Origin: Pratylenchus scribneri
Taxonomy: Eukaryota > Nematoda > Chromadorea > Rhabditida > Pratylenchidae
Reading direction: 5' to 3'
DNA: 64,000 bases
NCBI GenBank assembly: GCA_030063045.1
Contig: JAQSEB010000012.1
Coordinates: 1,116,001 to 1,180,000 of the forward strand
The translations under genes were made by a program, and so were the position numbers. Positions 1 through 13,252 of this stretch are shown piece after piece (the first letter of the stretch is position 1; every line of letters starts with the position of its first letter). A model generated the notes under the pieces. It saw only the letters and a program-made list of their open reading frames with translations. It did no database searches and was not told the origin of the DNA.

Positions 1-654
1 TTTAAAAAATTCTTGGAAAATAATTTTTGTTCAAATTTACTTAAAATTTCTTAAATATTGCATTTACAAATTGATAAAATTTTTAAAATATTATTTTCCA
101 CTCAATAGAGAAATTTAATTAAAAGCTTTTTGCAATTGAATTGGATTAACCTATAAAATGAAATTTTAAGAAATTCTTGGAAAATAAATTTTGTTCAAAT
201 TTACTTAAAATTTCTTAAATATTGCATTTACAAATTGATAAAATTTTCAAAATATTATTTTCCACCCAGTAGAGAGATTTGACTAAAAGATTTTTGCAAT
301 TGAATTGGATTAACCTAGAAAATGAAATTTTTAAAAATTCTTGGAAAATAATTGTTCAAATTCATTTAAAATTTCCTAAATATTGCATTTACAAATTGAT
401 AAAATTTTTAAAATATTATTTTCCACTCAATAGAGAAATTTAATTAAAAGCTTTTTGCAATTGAATTGGATTAACCTATAAAATGAAATTTTAAAAAATT
501 CTTGGAAAATAATTTTTGTTCAAATTTACTTAAAATTTCTTAAATATTGCATTTACAAATTGATAATATTTTCAAAATATTATTTTCCACTCAATAGAGA
601 AATTTAATTAAAAGCTTTTTACAATTGAATTGGATTAACCTAGAAAATGAAATT

Positions 655-3600
655 TTAAGAAATTCAATTTTTGTTCAAATTCATTTAAAATTTCCTAAAT
701 ATTGCATTTACAAATTGATAAAATTTTCAAAATATTATTATCCACCCAGTAGAGAGATTTGACTAAAAGATTTTTGCAATTGAATTGGATTAAGCTATAA
801 AATGAAATTTTAAAAAATTCTTGGAAAATAAATTTTGTTCAAATTTACTTAAAATTTCTTAAATATTGCATTTACAAATTGATAAAATTTTCAAAATATT
901 ATTTTCCACCCAGTAGAGAGATTTGACTAAAAGATTTTTGCAATTGAATTGGATTAACCTAGAAAATGAAATTTTTAAAAATTCTTGGAAAATAATTGTT
1001 CAAATTCATTTAAAATTTCCTAAATATTGCATTTACAAATTGATAAAATTTTTAAAATATTATTTTCCACTCAATAGAGAAATTTAATTAAAAGCTTTTT
1101 GCAATTGAATTGGATTAACCTATAAAATGAAATTTTAAAAAATTCTTGGAAAATAATTTTTCTTCAAATTTACTTAAAATTTCTTAAATATTGCATTTAC
1201 AAATTGATAAAATTTTCAAAATATTATTTTCCACCCAGTAGAGAGATTTGACTAAAAGATTTTTGCAATTGAATTGGATTAACCTAGAAAATGAAATTTT
1301 TAAAAATTCTTGGAAAATAATTGTTCAAATTCATTTAAAATTTCCTAAATATTGCATTTACAAATTGATAAAATTTTTAAAATATTATTTTCCACTCAAT
1401 AGAGAAATTTAATTAAAAGCTTTTTGCAATTGAATTGGATTAACCTATAAAATGAAATTTTAAAAAATTCTTGGAAAATAATTTTTGTTCAAATTTACTT
1501 AAAATTTCTTAAATATTGCATTTACAAATTGATAAAATTTTTAAAATATTATTTTCCACTCAATAGAGAAATTTAATTAAAAGCTTTTTGCAATTGAATT
1601 GGATTAACCTATAAAATGAAATTTTAAAAAATTCTTGGAAAATAATTTTTGTTCAAATTTACTTAAAATTTCTTAAATATTGCATTTACAAATTGATAAA
1701 ATTTTCAAAATATTATTTTCCATTCAATAGAGAAATTTAATTAAAAGCTTTTTGCAATTGAATTGGATTAACCTAGAAAATGAAATTTTTAAAAATTCTT
1801 GGAAAATAATTGTTCAAATTCATTTAAAATTTCCTAAATATTGCATTTACAAATTGATAAAATTTTTAAAATATTATTTTCCACTCAATAGAGAAATTTA
1901 ATTAAAAGCTTTTTGCAATTGAATTGGATTAACCTATAAAATGAAATTTTAAGAAATTCTTGGAAAATAAATTTTGTTCAAATTTACTTAAAATTTCTTA
2001 AATATTGCATTTACAAATTGATAAAATTTTCAAAATATTATTTTCCACCCAGTAGAGAGATTTGACTAAAAGATTTTTGCAATTGAATTGGATTAACCTA
2101 GAAAATGAAATTTTTAAAAATTCTTGGAAAATAATTGTTCAAATTCATTTAAAATTTCCTAAATATTGCATTTACAAATTGATAAAATTTTTAAAATATT
2201 ATTTTCCACTCAATAGAGAAATTTAATTAAAAGCTTTTTGCAATTGAATTGGATTAACCTATAAAATGAAATTTTAAAAAATTCTTGGAAAATAATTTTT
2301 GTTCAAATTTACTTAAAATTTCTTAAATATTGCATTTACAAATTGATAATATTTTCAAAATATTATTTTCCACTCAATAGAGAAATTTAATTAAAAGCTT
2401 TTTGCAATTGAATTGGATTAACCTAGAAAATGAAATTTTTAAAAATTCTTGGAAAATAATTGTTCAAATTCATTTAAAATTTCCTAAATATTGCATTTAC
2501 AAATTGATAAAATTTTCAAAATATTATTTTCCACCCAGTAGAGAGATTTGACTAAAAGATTTTTGCAATTGAATTGGATTAACCTAGAAAATGAAATTTT
2601 TAAAAATTCTTGGAAAATAATTGTTCAAATTCATTTAAAATTTCCTAAATATTGCATTTACAAATTGATAAAATTTTTAAAATATTATTTTCCACTCAAT
2701 AGAGAAATTTAATTAAAAGCTTTTTGCAATTGAATTGGATTAACCTATAAAATGAAATTTTAAAAAATTCTTGGAAAATAATTTTTGTTCAAATTTACTT
2801 AAAATTTCTTAAATATTGCATTTACAAATTGATAAAATTTTCAAAATATTATTTTCCATTCAATAGAGAAATTTAATTAAAAGCTTTTTGCAATTGAATT
2901 GGATTAACCTATAAAATGAAATTTTAAAAAATTCTTGGAAAATAAATTTTGTTCAAATTTACTTAAAATTTCTTAAATATTGCATTTACAAATTGATAAA
3001 ATTTTCAAAATATTATTTTCCACCCAGTAGAGAGATTTGACTAAAAGATTTTTGCAATTGAATTGGATTAACCTAGAAAATGAAATTTTTAAAAATTCTT
3101 GGAAAATAATTGTTCAAATTCATTTAAAATTTCCTAAATATTGCATTTACAAATTGATAAAATTTTTAAAATATTATTTTCCACTCAATAGAGAAATTTA
3201 ATTAAAAGCTTTTTGCAATTGAATTGGATTAACCTATAAAATGAAATTTTAAAAAATTCTTGGAAAATAATTTTTGTTCAAATTTACTTAAAATTTCTTA
3301 AATATTGCATTTACAAATTGATAAAATTTTTAAAATATTATTTTCCACTCAATAGAGAAATTTAATTAAAAGCTTTTTGCAATTGAATTGGATTAACCTA
3401 TAAAATGAAATTTTAAGAAATTCTTGGAAAATAAATTTTGTTCAAATTTACTTAAAATTTCTTAAATATTGCATTTACAAATTGATAAAATTTTCAAAAT
3501 ATTATTTTCCACCCAGTAGAGAGATTTGACTAAAAGATTTTTGCAATTGAATTGGATTAACCTAGAAAATGAAATTTTTAAAAATTCTTGGAAAATAATT

Positions 3601-6600
3601 GTTCAAATTCATTTAAAATTTCCTAAATATTGCATTTACAAATTGATAAAATTTTTAAAATATTATTTTCCACTCAATAGAGAAATTTAATTAAAAGCTT
3701 TTTGCAATTGAATTGGATTAACCTATAAAATGAAATTTTAAAAAATTCTTGGAAAATAATTTTTGTTCAAATTTACTTAAAATTTCTTAAATATTGCATT
3801 TACAAATTGATAATATTTTCAAAATATTATTTTCCACTCAATAGAGAAATTTAATTAAAAGCTTTTTACAATTGAATTGGATTAACCTAGAAAATGAAAT
3901 TTTAAGAAATTCAATTTTTGTTCAAATTCATTTAAAATTTCCTAAATATTGCATTTACAAATTGATAAAATTTTCAAAATATTATTTTCCACCCAGTAGA
4001 GAGATTTGACTAAAAGATTTTTGCAATTGAATTGGATTAAGCTATAAAATGAAATTTTAAAAAATTCTTGGAAAATAAATTTTGTTCAAATTTACTTAAA
4101 ATTTCTTAAATATTGCATTTACAAATTGATAAAATTTTCAAAATATTATTTTCCACCCAGTAGAGAGATTTGACTAAAAGATTTTTGCAATTGAATTGGA
4201 TTAACCTAGAAAATGAAATTTTTAAAAATTCTTGGAAAATAATTGTTCAAATTCATTTAAAATTTCCTAAATATTGCATTTACAAATTGATAAAATTTTT
4301 AAAATATTATTTTCCACTCAATAGAGAAATTTAATTAAAAGCTTTTTGCAATTGAATTGGATTAACCTATAAAATGAAATTTTAAAAAATTCTTGGAAAA
4401 TAATTTTTCTTCAAATTTACTTAAAATTTCTTAAATATTGCATTTACAAATTGATAAAATTTTCAAAATATTATTTTCCACCCAGTAGAGAGATTTGACT
4501 AAAAGATTTTTGCAATTGAATTGGATTAACCTAGAAAATGAAATTTTTAAAAATTCTTGGAAAATAATTGTTCAAATTCATTTAAAATTTCCTAAATATT
4601 GCATTTACAAATTGATAAAATTTTTAAAATATTATTTTCCACTCAATAGAGAAATTTAATTAAAAGCTTTTTGCAATTGAATTGGATTAACCTATAAAAT
4701 GAAATTTTAAAAAATTCTTGGAAAATAATTTTTGTTCAAATTTACTTAAAATTTCTTAAATATTGCATTTACAAATTGATAAAATTTTTAAAATATTATT
4801 TTCCACTCAATAGAGAAATTTAATTAAAAGCTTTTTGCAATTGAATTGGATTAACCTATAAAATGAAATTTTAAAAAATTCTTGGAAAATAATTTTTGTT
4901 CAAATTTACTTAAAATTTCTTAAATATTGCATTTACAAATTGATAAAATTTTCAAAATATTATTTTCCATTCAATAGAGAAATTTAATTAAAAGCTTTTT
5001 GCAATTGAATTGGATTAACCTAGAAAATGAAATTTTTAAATATTCTTGGAAAATAATTGTTCAAATTCATTTAAAATTTCCTAAATATTGCATTTACAAA
5101 TTGATAAAATTTTTAAAATATTATTTTCCACTCAATAGAGAAATTTAATTAAAAGCTTTTTGCAATTGAATTGGATTAACCTATAAAATGAAATTTTAAG
5201 AAATTCTTGGAAAATAAATTTTGTTCAAATTTACTTAAAATTTCTTAAATATTGCATTTACAAATTGATAAAATTTTCAAAATATTATTTTCCACCCAGT
5301 AGAGAGATTTGACTAAAAGATTTTTGCAATTGAATTGGATTAACCTAGAAAATGAAATTTTTAAAAATTCTTGGAAAATAATTGTTCAAATTCATTTAAA
5401 ATTTCCTAAATATTGCATTTACAAATTGATAAAATTTTTAAAATATTATTTTCCACTCAATAGAGAAATTTAATTAAAAGCTTTTTGCAATTGAATTGGA
5501 TTAACCTATAAAATGAAATTTTAAAAAATTCTTGGAAAATAATTTTTGTTCAAATTTACTTAAAATTTCTTAAATATTGCATTTACAAATTGATAATATT
5601 TTCAAAATATTATTTTCCACTCAATAGAGAAATTTAATTAAAAGCTTTTTACAATTGAATTGGATTAACCTAGAAAATGAAATTTTAAGAAATTCAATTT
5701 TTGTTCAAATTCATTTAAAATTTCCTAAATATTGCATTTACAAATTGATAAAATTTTCAAAATATTATTTTCCACCCAGTAGAGAGATTTGACTAAAAGA
5801 TTTTTGCAATTGAATTGGATTAAGCTATAAAATGAAATTTTAAAAAATTCTTGGAAAATAAATTTTGTTCAAATTTACTTAAAATTTCTTAAATATTGCA
5901 TTTACAAATTGATAAAATTTTCAAAATATTATTTTCCACCCAGTAGAGAGATTTGACTAAAAGATTTTTGCAATTGAATTGGATTAACCTAGAAAATGAA
6001 ATTTTTAAAAATTCTTGGAAAATAATTGTTCAAATTCATTTAAAATTTCCTAAATATTGCATTTACAAATTGATAAAATTTTTAAAATATTATTTTCCAC
6101 TCAATAGAGAAATTTAATTAAAAGCTTTTTGCAATTGAATTGGATTAACCTATAAAATGAAATTTTAAAAAATTCTTGGAAAATAATTTTTCTTCAAATT
6201 TACTTAAAATTTCTTAAATATTGCATTTACAAATTGATAAAATTTTCAAAATATTATTTTCCACCCAGTAGAGAGATTTGACTAAAAGATTTTTGCAATT
6301 GAATTGGATTAACCTAGAAAATGAAATTTTTAAAAATTCTTGGAAAATAATTGTTCAAATTCATTTAAAATTTCCTAAATATTGCATTTACAAATTGATA
6401 AAATTTTTAAAATATTATTTTCCACTCAATAGAGAAATTTAATTAAAAGCTTTTTGCAATTGAATTGGATTAACCTATAAAATGAAATTTTAAAAAATTC
6501 TTGGAAAATAATTTTTGTTCAAATTTACTTAAAATTTCTTAAATATTGCATTTACAAATTGATAAAATTTTTAAAATATTATTTTCCACTCAATAGAGAA

Positions 6601-8945
6601 ATTTAATTAAAAGCTTTTTGCAATTGAATTGGATTAACCTATAAAATGAAATTTTAAGAAATTCTTGGAAAATAAATTTTGTTCAAATTTACTTAAAATT
6701 TCTTAAATATTGCATTTACAAATTGATAAAATTTTCAAAATATTATTTTCCACCCAGTAGAGAGATTTGACTAAAAGATTTTTGCAATTGAATTGGATTA
6801 ACCTAGAAAATGAAATTTTTAAAAATTCTTGGAAAATAATTGTTCAAATTCATTTAAAATTTCCTAAATATTGCATTTACAAATTGATAAAATTTTTAAA
6901 ATATTATTTTCCACTCAATAGAGAAATTTAATTAAAAGCTTTTTGCAATTGAATTGGATTAACCTATAAAATGAAATTTTAAAAAATTCTTGGAAAATAA
7001 TTTTTGTTCAAATTTACTTAAAATTTCTTAAATATTGCATTTACAAATTGATAATATTTTCAAAATATTATTTTCCACTCAATAGAGAAATTTAATTAAA
7101 AGCTTTTTACAATTGAATTGGATTAACCTAGAAAATGAAATTTTAAGAAATTCAATTTTTGTTCAAATTCATTTAAAATTTCCTAAATATTGCATTTACA
7201 AATTGATAAAATTTTCAAAATATTATTTTCCACCCAGTAGAGAGATTTGACTAAAAGATTTTTGCAATTGAATTGGATTAAGCTATAAAATGAAATTTTA
7301 AAAAATTCTTGGAAAATAAATTTTGTTCAAATTTACTTAAAATTTCTTAAATATTGCATTTACAAATTGATAAAATTTTCAAAATATTATTTTCCACCCA
7401 GTAGAGAGATTTGACTAAAAGATTTTTGCAATTGAATTGGATTAACCTAGAAAATGAAATTTTTAAAAATTCTTGGAAAATAATTGTTCAAATTCATTTA
7501 AAATTTCCTAAATATTGCATTTACAAATTGATAAAATTTTTAAAATATTATTTTCCACTCAATAGAGAAATTTAATTAAAAGCTTTTTGCAATTGAATTG
7601 GATTAACCTATAAAATGAAATTTTAAAAAATTCTTGGAAAATAATTTTTCTTCAAATTTACTTAAAATTTCTTAAATATTGCATTTACAAATTGATAAAA
7701 TTTTCAAAATATTATTTTCCACCCAGTAGAGAGATTTGACTAAAAGATTTTTGCAATTGAATTGGATTAACCTAGAAAATGAAATTTTTAAAAATTCTTG
7801 GAAAATAATTGTTCAAATTCATTTAAAATTTCCTAAATATTGCATTTACAAATTGATAAAATTTTTAAAATATTATTTTCCACTCAATAGAGAAATTTAA
7901 TTAAAAGCTTTTTGCAATTGAATTGGATTAACCTATAAAATGAAATTTTAAAAAATTCTTGGAAAATAATTTTTGTTCAAATTTACTTAAAATTTCTTAA
8001 ATATTGCATTTACAAATTGATAAAATTTTTAAAATATTATTTTCCACTCAATAGAGAAATTTAATTAAAAGCTTTTTGCAATTGAATTGGATTAACCTAT
8101 AAAATGAAATTTTAAAAAATTCTTGGAAAATAATTTTTGTTCAAATTTACTTAAAATTTCTTAAATATTGCATTTACAAATTGATAAAATTTTCAAAATA
8201 TTATTTTCCATTCAATAGAGAAATTTAATTAAAAGCTTTTTGCAATTGAATTGGATTAACCTAGAAAATGAAATTTTTAAAAATTCTTGGAAAATAATTG
8301 TTCAAATTCATTTAAAATTTCCTAAATATTGCATTTACAAATTGATAAAATTTTTAAAATATTATTTTCCACTCAATAGAGAAATTTAATTAAAAGCTTT
8401 TTGCAATTGAATTGGATTAACCTATAAAATGAAATTTTAAGAAATTCTTGGAAAATAAATTTTGTTCAAATTTACTTAAAATTTCTTAAATATTGCATTT
8501 ACAAATTGATAAAATTTTCAAAATATTATTTTCCACCCAGTAGAGAGATTTGACTAAAAGATTTTTGCAATTGAATTGGATTAACCTATAAAATGAAATT
8601 TTTAAAAATTCTTGGAAAATAATTGTTCAAATTCATTTAAAATTTCCTAAATATTGCATTTACAAATTGATAAAATTTTTAAAATATTATTTTCCACTCA
8701 ATAGAGAAATTTAATTAAAAGCTTTTTGCAATTGAATTGGATTAACCTATAAAATGAAATTTTAAAAAATTCTTGGAAAATAATTTTTGTTCAAATTTAC
8801 TTAAAATTTCTTAAATATTGCATTTACAAATTGATAATATTTTCAAAATATTATTTTCCACTCAATAGAGAAATTTAATTAAAAGCTTTTTACAATTGAA
8901 TTGGATTAACCTAGAAAATGAAATTTTAAGAAATTCAATTTTTGT
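655..8945. repeat. Higher-order repeat organisation inside satellite A
   Basis: A marker monomer that has lost 'cttggaaaat' (reading 'aagaaattcaatttttg') occurs at 661, 3908, 5691, 7149 and 8932. The spacings are 3247, 1783, 1458 and 1783 bp. The difference 1783-1458 = 325 equals one 164-mer plus one 161-mer, so the units hold about 11 and 9 monomers, and 3247 is close to their sum (3241). A second marker, 'aataatttttcttc', recurs with the same rhythm near 1150, 4400, 6190, 7640 and 9430. The marker monomer's neighbours also match from unit to unit, for example the following monomer ends in 'taagctat' each time. After about 9.7 kb the order decays. Confidence 0.85.
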
Positions 8946-11689
8946 TCAAATTCATTTAAAATTTCCTAAATATTGCATTTACAAATTGATAAAATTTTCA
9001 AAATATTATTTTCCACCCAGTAGAGAGATTTGACTAAAAGATTTTTGCAATTGAATTGGATTAAGCTATAAAATGAAATTTTAAAAAATTCTTGGAAAAT
9101 AAATTTTGTTCAAATTTACTTAAAATTTCTTAAATATTGCATTTACAAATTGATAAAATTTTCAAAATATTATTTTCCACCCAGTAGAGAGATTTGACTA
9201 AAAGATTTTTGCAATTGAATTGGATTAACCTAGAAAATGAAATTTTTAAAAATTCTTGGAAAATAATTGTTCAAATTCATTTAAAATTTCCTAAATATTG
9301 CATTTACAAATTGATAAAATTTTTAAAATATTATTTTCCATTCAATAGAGAAATTTAATTAAAAGCTTTTTGCAATTGAATTGGATTAACCTATAAAATG
9401 AAATTTTAAAAAATTCTTGGAAAATAATTTTTCTTCAAATTTACTTAAAATTTCTTAAATATTGCATTTACAAATTGATAAAATTTTCAAAATATTATTT
9501 TCCACCCAGTAGAGAGATTTGACTAAAAGATTTTTGCAATTGAATTGGATTAACCTAGAAAATGAAATTTTTAAAAATTCTTGGAAAATAATTGTTCAAA
9601 TTCATTTAAAATTTCCTAAATATTGCATTTACAAATTGATAAAATTTTTAAAATATTATTTTCCACTCAATAGAGAAATTTAATTAAAAGCTTTTTGCAA
9701 TTGAATTGGATTAACCTATAAAATGAAATTTTAAAAAATTCTTGGAAAATAAATTTTGTTCAAATTTACTTAAAATTTCTTAAATATTGCATTTACAAAT
9801 TGATAAAATTTTCAAAATATTATTTTCCACCCAGTAGAGAGATTTGACTAAAAGATTTTTGCAATTGAATTGGATTAACCTAGAAAATGAAATTTTTAAA
9901 AATTCTTGGAAAATAATTGTTCAAATTCATTTAAAATTTCCTAAATATTGCATTTACAAATTGATAAAATTTTTAAAATATTATTTTCCACTCAATAGAG
10001 AAATTTAATTAAAAGCTTTTTGCAATTGAATTGGATTAACCTATAAAATGAAATTTTAAAAAATTCTTGGAAAATAATTTTTGTTCAAATTTACTTAAAA
10101 TTTCTTAAATATTGCATTTACAAATTGATAATATTTTCAAAATATTATTTTCCATTCAATAGAGAAATTTAATTAAAAGCTTTTTACAATTGAATTGGAT
10201 TAACCTAGAAAATGAAATTTTTAAAAATTCTTGGAAAATAATTGTTCAAATTCATTTAAAATTTCCTAAATATTGCATTTACAAATTGATAAAATTTTTA
10301 AAATATTATTTTCCACTCAATAGAGAAATTTAATTAAAAGCTTTTTGCAATTGAATTGGATTAACCTATAAAATGAAATTTTAAAAAATTCTTGGAAAAT
10401 AAATTTTGTTCAAATTTACTTAAAATTTCTTAAATATTGCATTTACAAATTGATAAAATTTTCAAAATATTATTTTCCACCCAGTAGAGAGATTTGACTA
10501 AAAGATTTTTGCAATTGAATTGGATTAACCTAGAAAATGAAATTTTTAAAAATTCTTGGAAAATAATTTTTGTTCAAATTCATTTAAAATTTCCTAAATA
10601 TTGCATTTACAAATTGATAAAATTTTTAAAATATTATTTTCCACTCAATAGAGAAATTTAATTAAAAGCTTTTTGCAATTGAATTGGATTAACCTATAAA
10701 ATGAAATTTTAAAAAATTCTTGGAAAATAAATTTTGTTCAAATTTACTTAAAATTTCTTAAATATTGCATTTACAAATTGATAAAATTTTCAAAATATTA
10801 TTTTCCACCCAGTAGAGAGATTTGACTAAAAGATTTTTGCAATTGAATTGGATTAACCTAGAAAATGAAATTTTTAAAAATTCTTGGAAAATAAATTTTG
10901 TTCAAATTTACTTAAAATTTCCTAAATATTGCATTTACAAATTGATAAAATTTTTAAAATATTATTTTCCACTCAATAGAGAAATTTAATTAAAAGCTTT
11001 TTGCAATTGAATTGGATTAACCTATAAAATGAAATTTTAAAAAATTCTTGGAAAATAATTTTTGTTCAAATTTACTTAAAATTTCTTAAATATTGCATTT
11101 ACAAATTGATAATATTTTCAAAATATTATTTTCCATTCAATAGAGAAATTTAATTAAAAGCTTTTTACAATTGAATTGGATTAACCTAGAAAATGAAATT
11201 TTAAAAAATTCTTGGAAAATAATTTTTGTTCAAATTTACTTAAAATTTCCTAAATATTGCATTTACAAATTGATAAAATTTTCAAAATATTATTTTCCAC
11301 CCAGTAGAGAGATTTGACTAAAAGATTTTTGCAATTGAATTGGATTAAGCTATAAAATGAAATTTTAAAAAATTCTTGGAAAATAAATTTTGTTCAAATT
11401 TACTTAAAATTTCTTAAATATTGCATTTACAAATTGATAAAATTTTCAAAATATTATTTTCCACCCAGTAGAGAGATTTGACTAAAAGATTTTTGCAATT
11501 GAATTGGATTAACCTAGAAAATGAAATTTTTAAAAATTCTTGGAAAATAATTGTTCAAATTCATTTAAAATTTCCTAAATATTGCATTTACAAATTGATA
11601 AAATTTTTAAAATATTATTTTCCACTCAATAGAGAAATTTAATTAAAAGCTTTTTGCAATTGAATTGGATTAACCTAGAAAATGAAATT

Positions 11690-12966
11690 TTAAGAAATTC
11701 TTGGAAAATAATTTTTGTTCAAATTCATTTAAAATTTCCTAAATAATGCATTTACAAATTGATAATATTTTTAAAATATTATTTTCCATTCAATAGAGAA
11801 ATTTAATTAAAAGCTTTTTGCAATTGAATTGGATTAACCTAGAAAATGAAATTTTAAGAAATTCTTGGAAAATAATTTTTGTTCAAATTCATTTAAAATT
11901 TCCTAAATATTGCATTTACAAATTGATAATATTTTTAAAATATTATTTTCCATTCAATAGAGAAATTTAATTAAAAGCTTTTTGCAATTGAATTGGATTA
12001 AGCTATAAAATGAATTTTTAAAAATTCTTGGAAAATAATTTTTGTTCAAATTCACTTAAAATTTCTTAAATATTGCATTTACAAATGACTAAAAGATTTT
12101 TGCAATTGAATTGGATTAAGCTATAAAATGAAATTTTAAGAAATTCTTGGAAAATAATTTTTGTTCAAATTCACTTAAAATTTCTTAAATATTGCATTTA
12201 CAAATGACTAAAAGATTTTTGCAATTGAATTGGATTAAGCTATAAAATGAATTTTTAAAAATTCTTGGAAAATAATTTTTGTTCAAATTCATTTAAAATT
12301 TCCTAAATAATGCATTTACAAATTGATAATATTTTTAAAATATTATTTTCCATTCAATAGAGAGATATGACTGAAAGATTTTTGCAATTGAATTGGATTA
12401 AGCTATAAAATGAATTTTTAAAAATTCTTGGAAAATAATTTTTGTTCAAATTCATTTAAAATTTCCTAAATATTGCATTTACAAATTGATAATATTTTTA
12501 AAATATTATTTTCCATTCAATAGAGAAATTAAAAGCTTTTTGCAATTGAATTGGATTAAGCTATAAAATGAAATTTTAAAAAATTCTTGGAAAATAATTT
12601 TTGTTCAAATTCACTTAAAATTTCTTAAATATTGCATTTACAAATGACTAAAAGATTTTTGCAATTGAATTGGATTAAGCTATAAAATGAAATTTTAAGA
12701 AATTCTTGGAAAATAATTTTTGTTCAAATTCATTTAAAATTTCCTAAATATTGCATTTACAAATTGATAATATTTTTAAAATATTATTTTCCATTCAATA
12801 GAGAAATTTAATTAAAAGCTTTTTGCAATTGAATTGGATTAAGCTATAAAATGAAATTTTAAAAAATTCTTGGAAAATAATTTTTGTTCAAATTCACTTA
12901 AAATTTCTTAAATATTGCATTTACAAATGACTAAAAGATTTTTGCAATTGAATTGGATTAAGCTAT
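11690..12966. repeat. Degenerate right edge of satellite A with 119-bp monomers
   Basis: Near its right boundary the array switches to monomers with mixed class features ('cattcaatagag', 'ggattaagctat'). Four copies go directly from 'tttacaaa' to 'tgactaaaag' (at about 12081, 12201, 12641 and 12921). They lack the 44-45 bases that normally include 'tgataaaatttt...agagagatt'. Anchor spacing confirms it: 12111 to 12230, 12551 to 12670 and 12834 to 12953 are each 119 bp. A 'tga' is present at both ends of the lost segment, so slippage or microhomology deletion followed by local spreading is plausible. Lower homogeneity at an array edge is typical of satellites. Confidence 0.85.
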
Positions 12967-12970
12967 TGCG

Positions 12971-13022
12971 AGTACCGGAACCGACCCCGGTACTACCAGT
13001 ACCGTTTTTTGAACTCGGTACT
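12971..13022. repeat. Two adjacent GTACC/GGTAC hairpins at the satellite A boundary
   Basis: Arm agtaccgg (12971-12978) pairs with ccggtact (12987-12994) across an 8-base loop. A second arm agtaccg (12998-13004) pairs with cggtact (13016-13022) across an 11-base, T-rich loop. All four arms carry the same GTACC core, and a further 'agtacc' lies at 13038-13043. The segment is GC-rich against its surroundings and begins five bases after the last satellite base. It may be the end of a small transposable element or the trace of the break that bounded the array; which one is inference. Confidence 0.7.
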
Positions 13023-13228
13023 AGTCGATATTAACAAGTACCTCCTAAATTGGCATTTTTGGCCAAATATTAATTTTTTTCCAATTTTTTCATTGTTTTG
13101 GTGTTTTAAAAATGAAATTTTGGCCAAATTTAAATTGCCTAAAAACTATTTTTGTCTATAAAGTAGTGAAAATTTTTCTATTTGTAACTTTCCTCCTTAT
13201 TAGCAAACCATTCTAGAGGGTCCTGAAA

Positions 13229-13252
13229 ATTAGTAACCCCGGGGTTACTAAT
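13229..13252. repeat. 24-bp perfect palindrome
   Basis: Half-site attagtaacccc (13229-13240) is followed directly by its exact reverse complement (13241-13252) with no spacer. The axis sits in CCCCGGGG. Pairing stops at 13228/13253. A spacer-less 24-bp palindrome with an 8-base GC core is unexpected in DNA this AT-rich. No function can be read from it. Confidence 0.9.

Larger units (their letters stand above)
1..12966. repeat. Satellite A tandem array, about 161-164 bp monomer
   Basis: The anchor 'ttggattaa' falls at 141, 305, 466, 630, 785 and 949, so monomers are 164, 161, 164, 155 and 164 bp. The array continues without interruption to 12966, about 80 copies, and is open at the left window edge. 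A hand count of one monomer gives about 16% G+C. Two classes dominate: one has 'ctcaatagag' followed by the palindrome 'aaaagctttt', the other has 'cccagtagag' followed by 'aaaagattttt'. The 161-bp form differs from the 164-bp form by a 3-base loss ('aataattgttc' for 'aataatttttgttc'). No reading frame of useful length crosses it. It ends inside 'ggattaagctat', where the next bases change from the usual 'aaaatg' to 'tgcgag'. I see no sequence relationship to satellite B beyond shared A/T richness. Centromeric, pericentromeric or other heterochromatic location is inference. Confidence 0.97.

Noticed and set aside
1..12966. Homology between satellites A and B
   Set aside because: Shared words such as 'attttcaaaa' are simple A/T strings; monomer lengths, order of motifs and GC-containing segments do not align.
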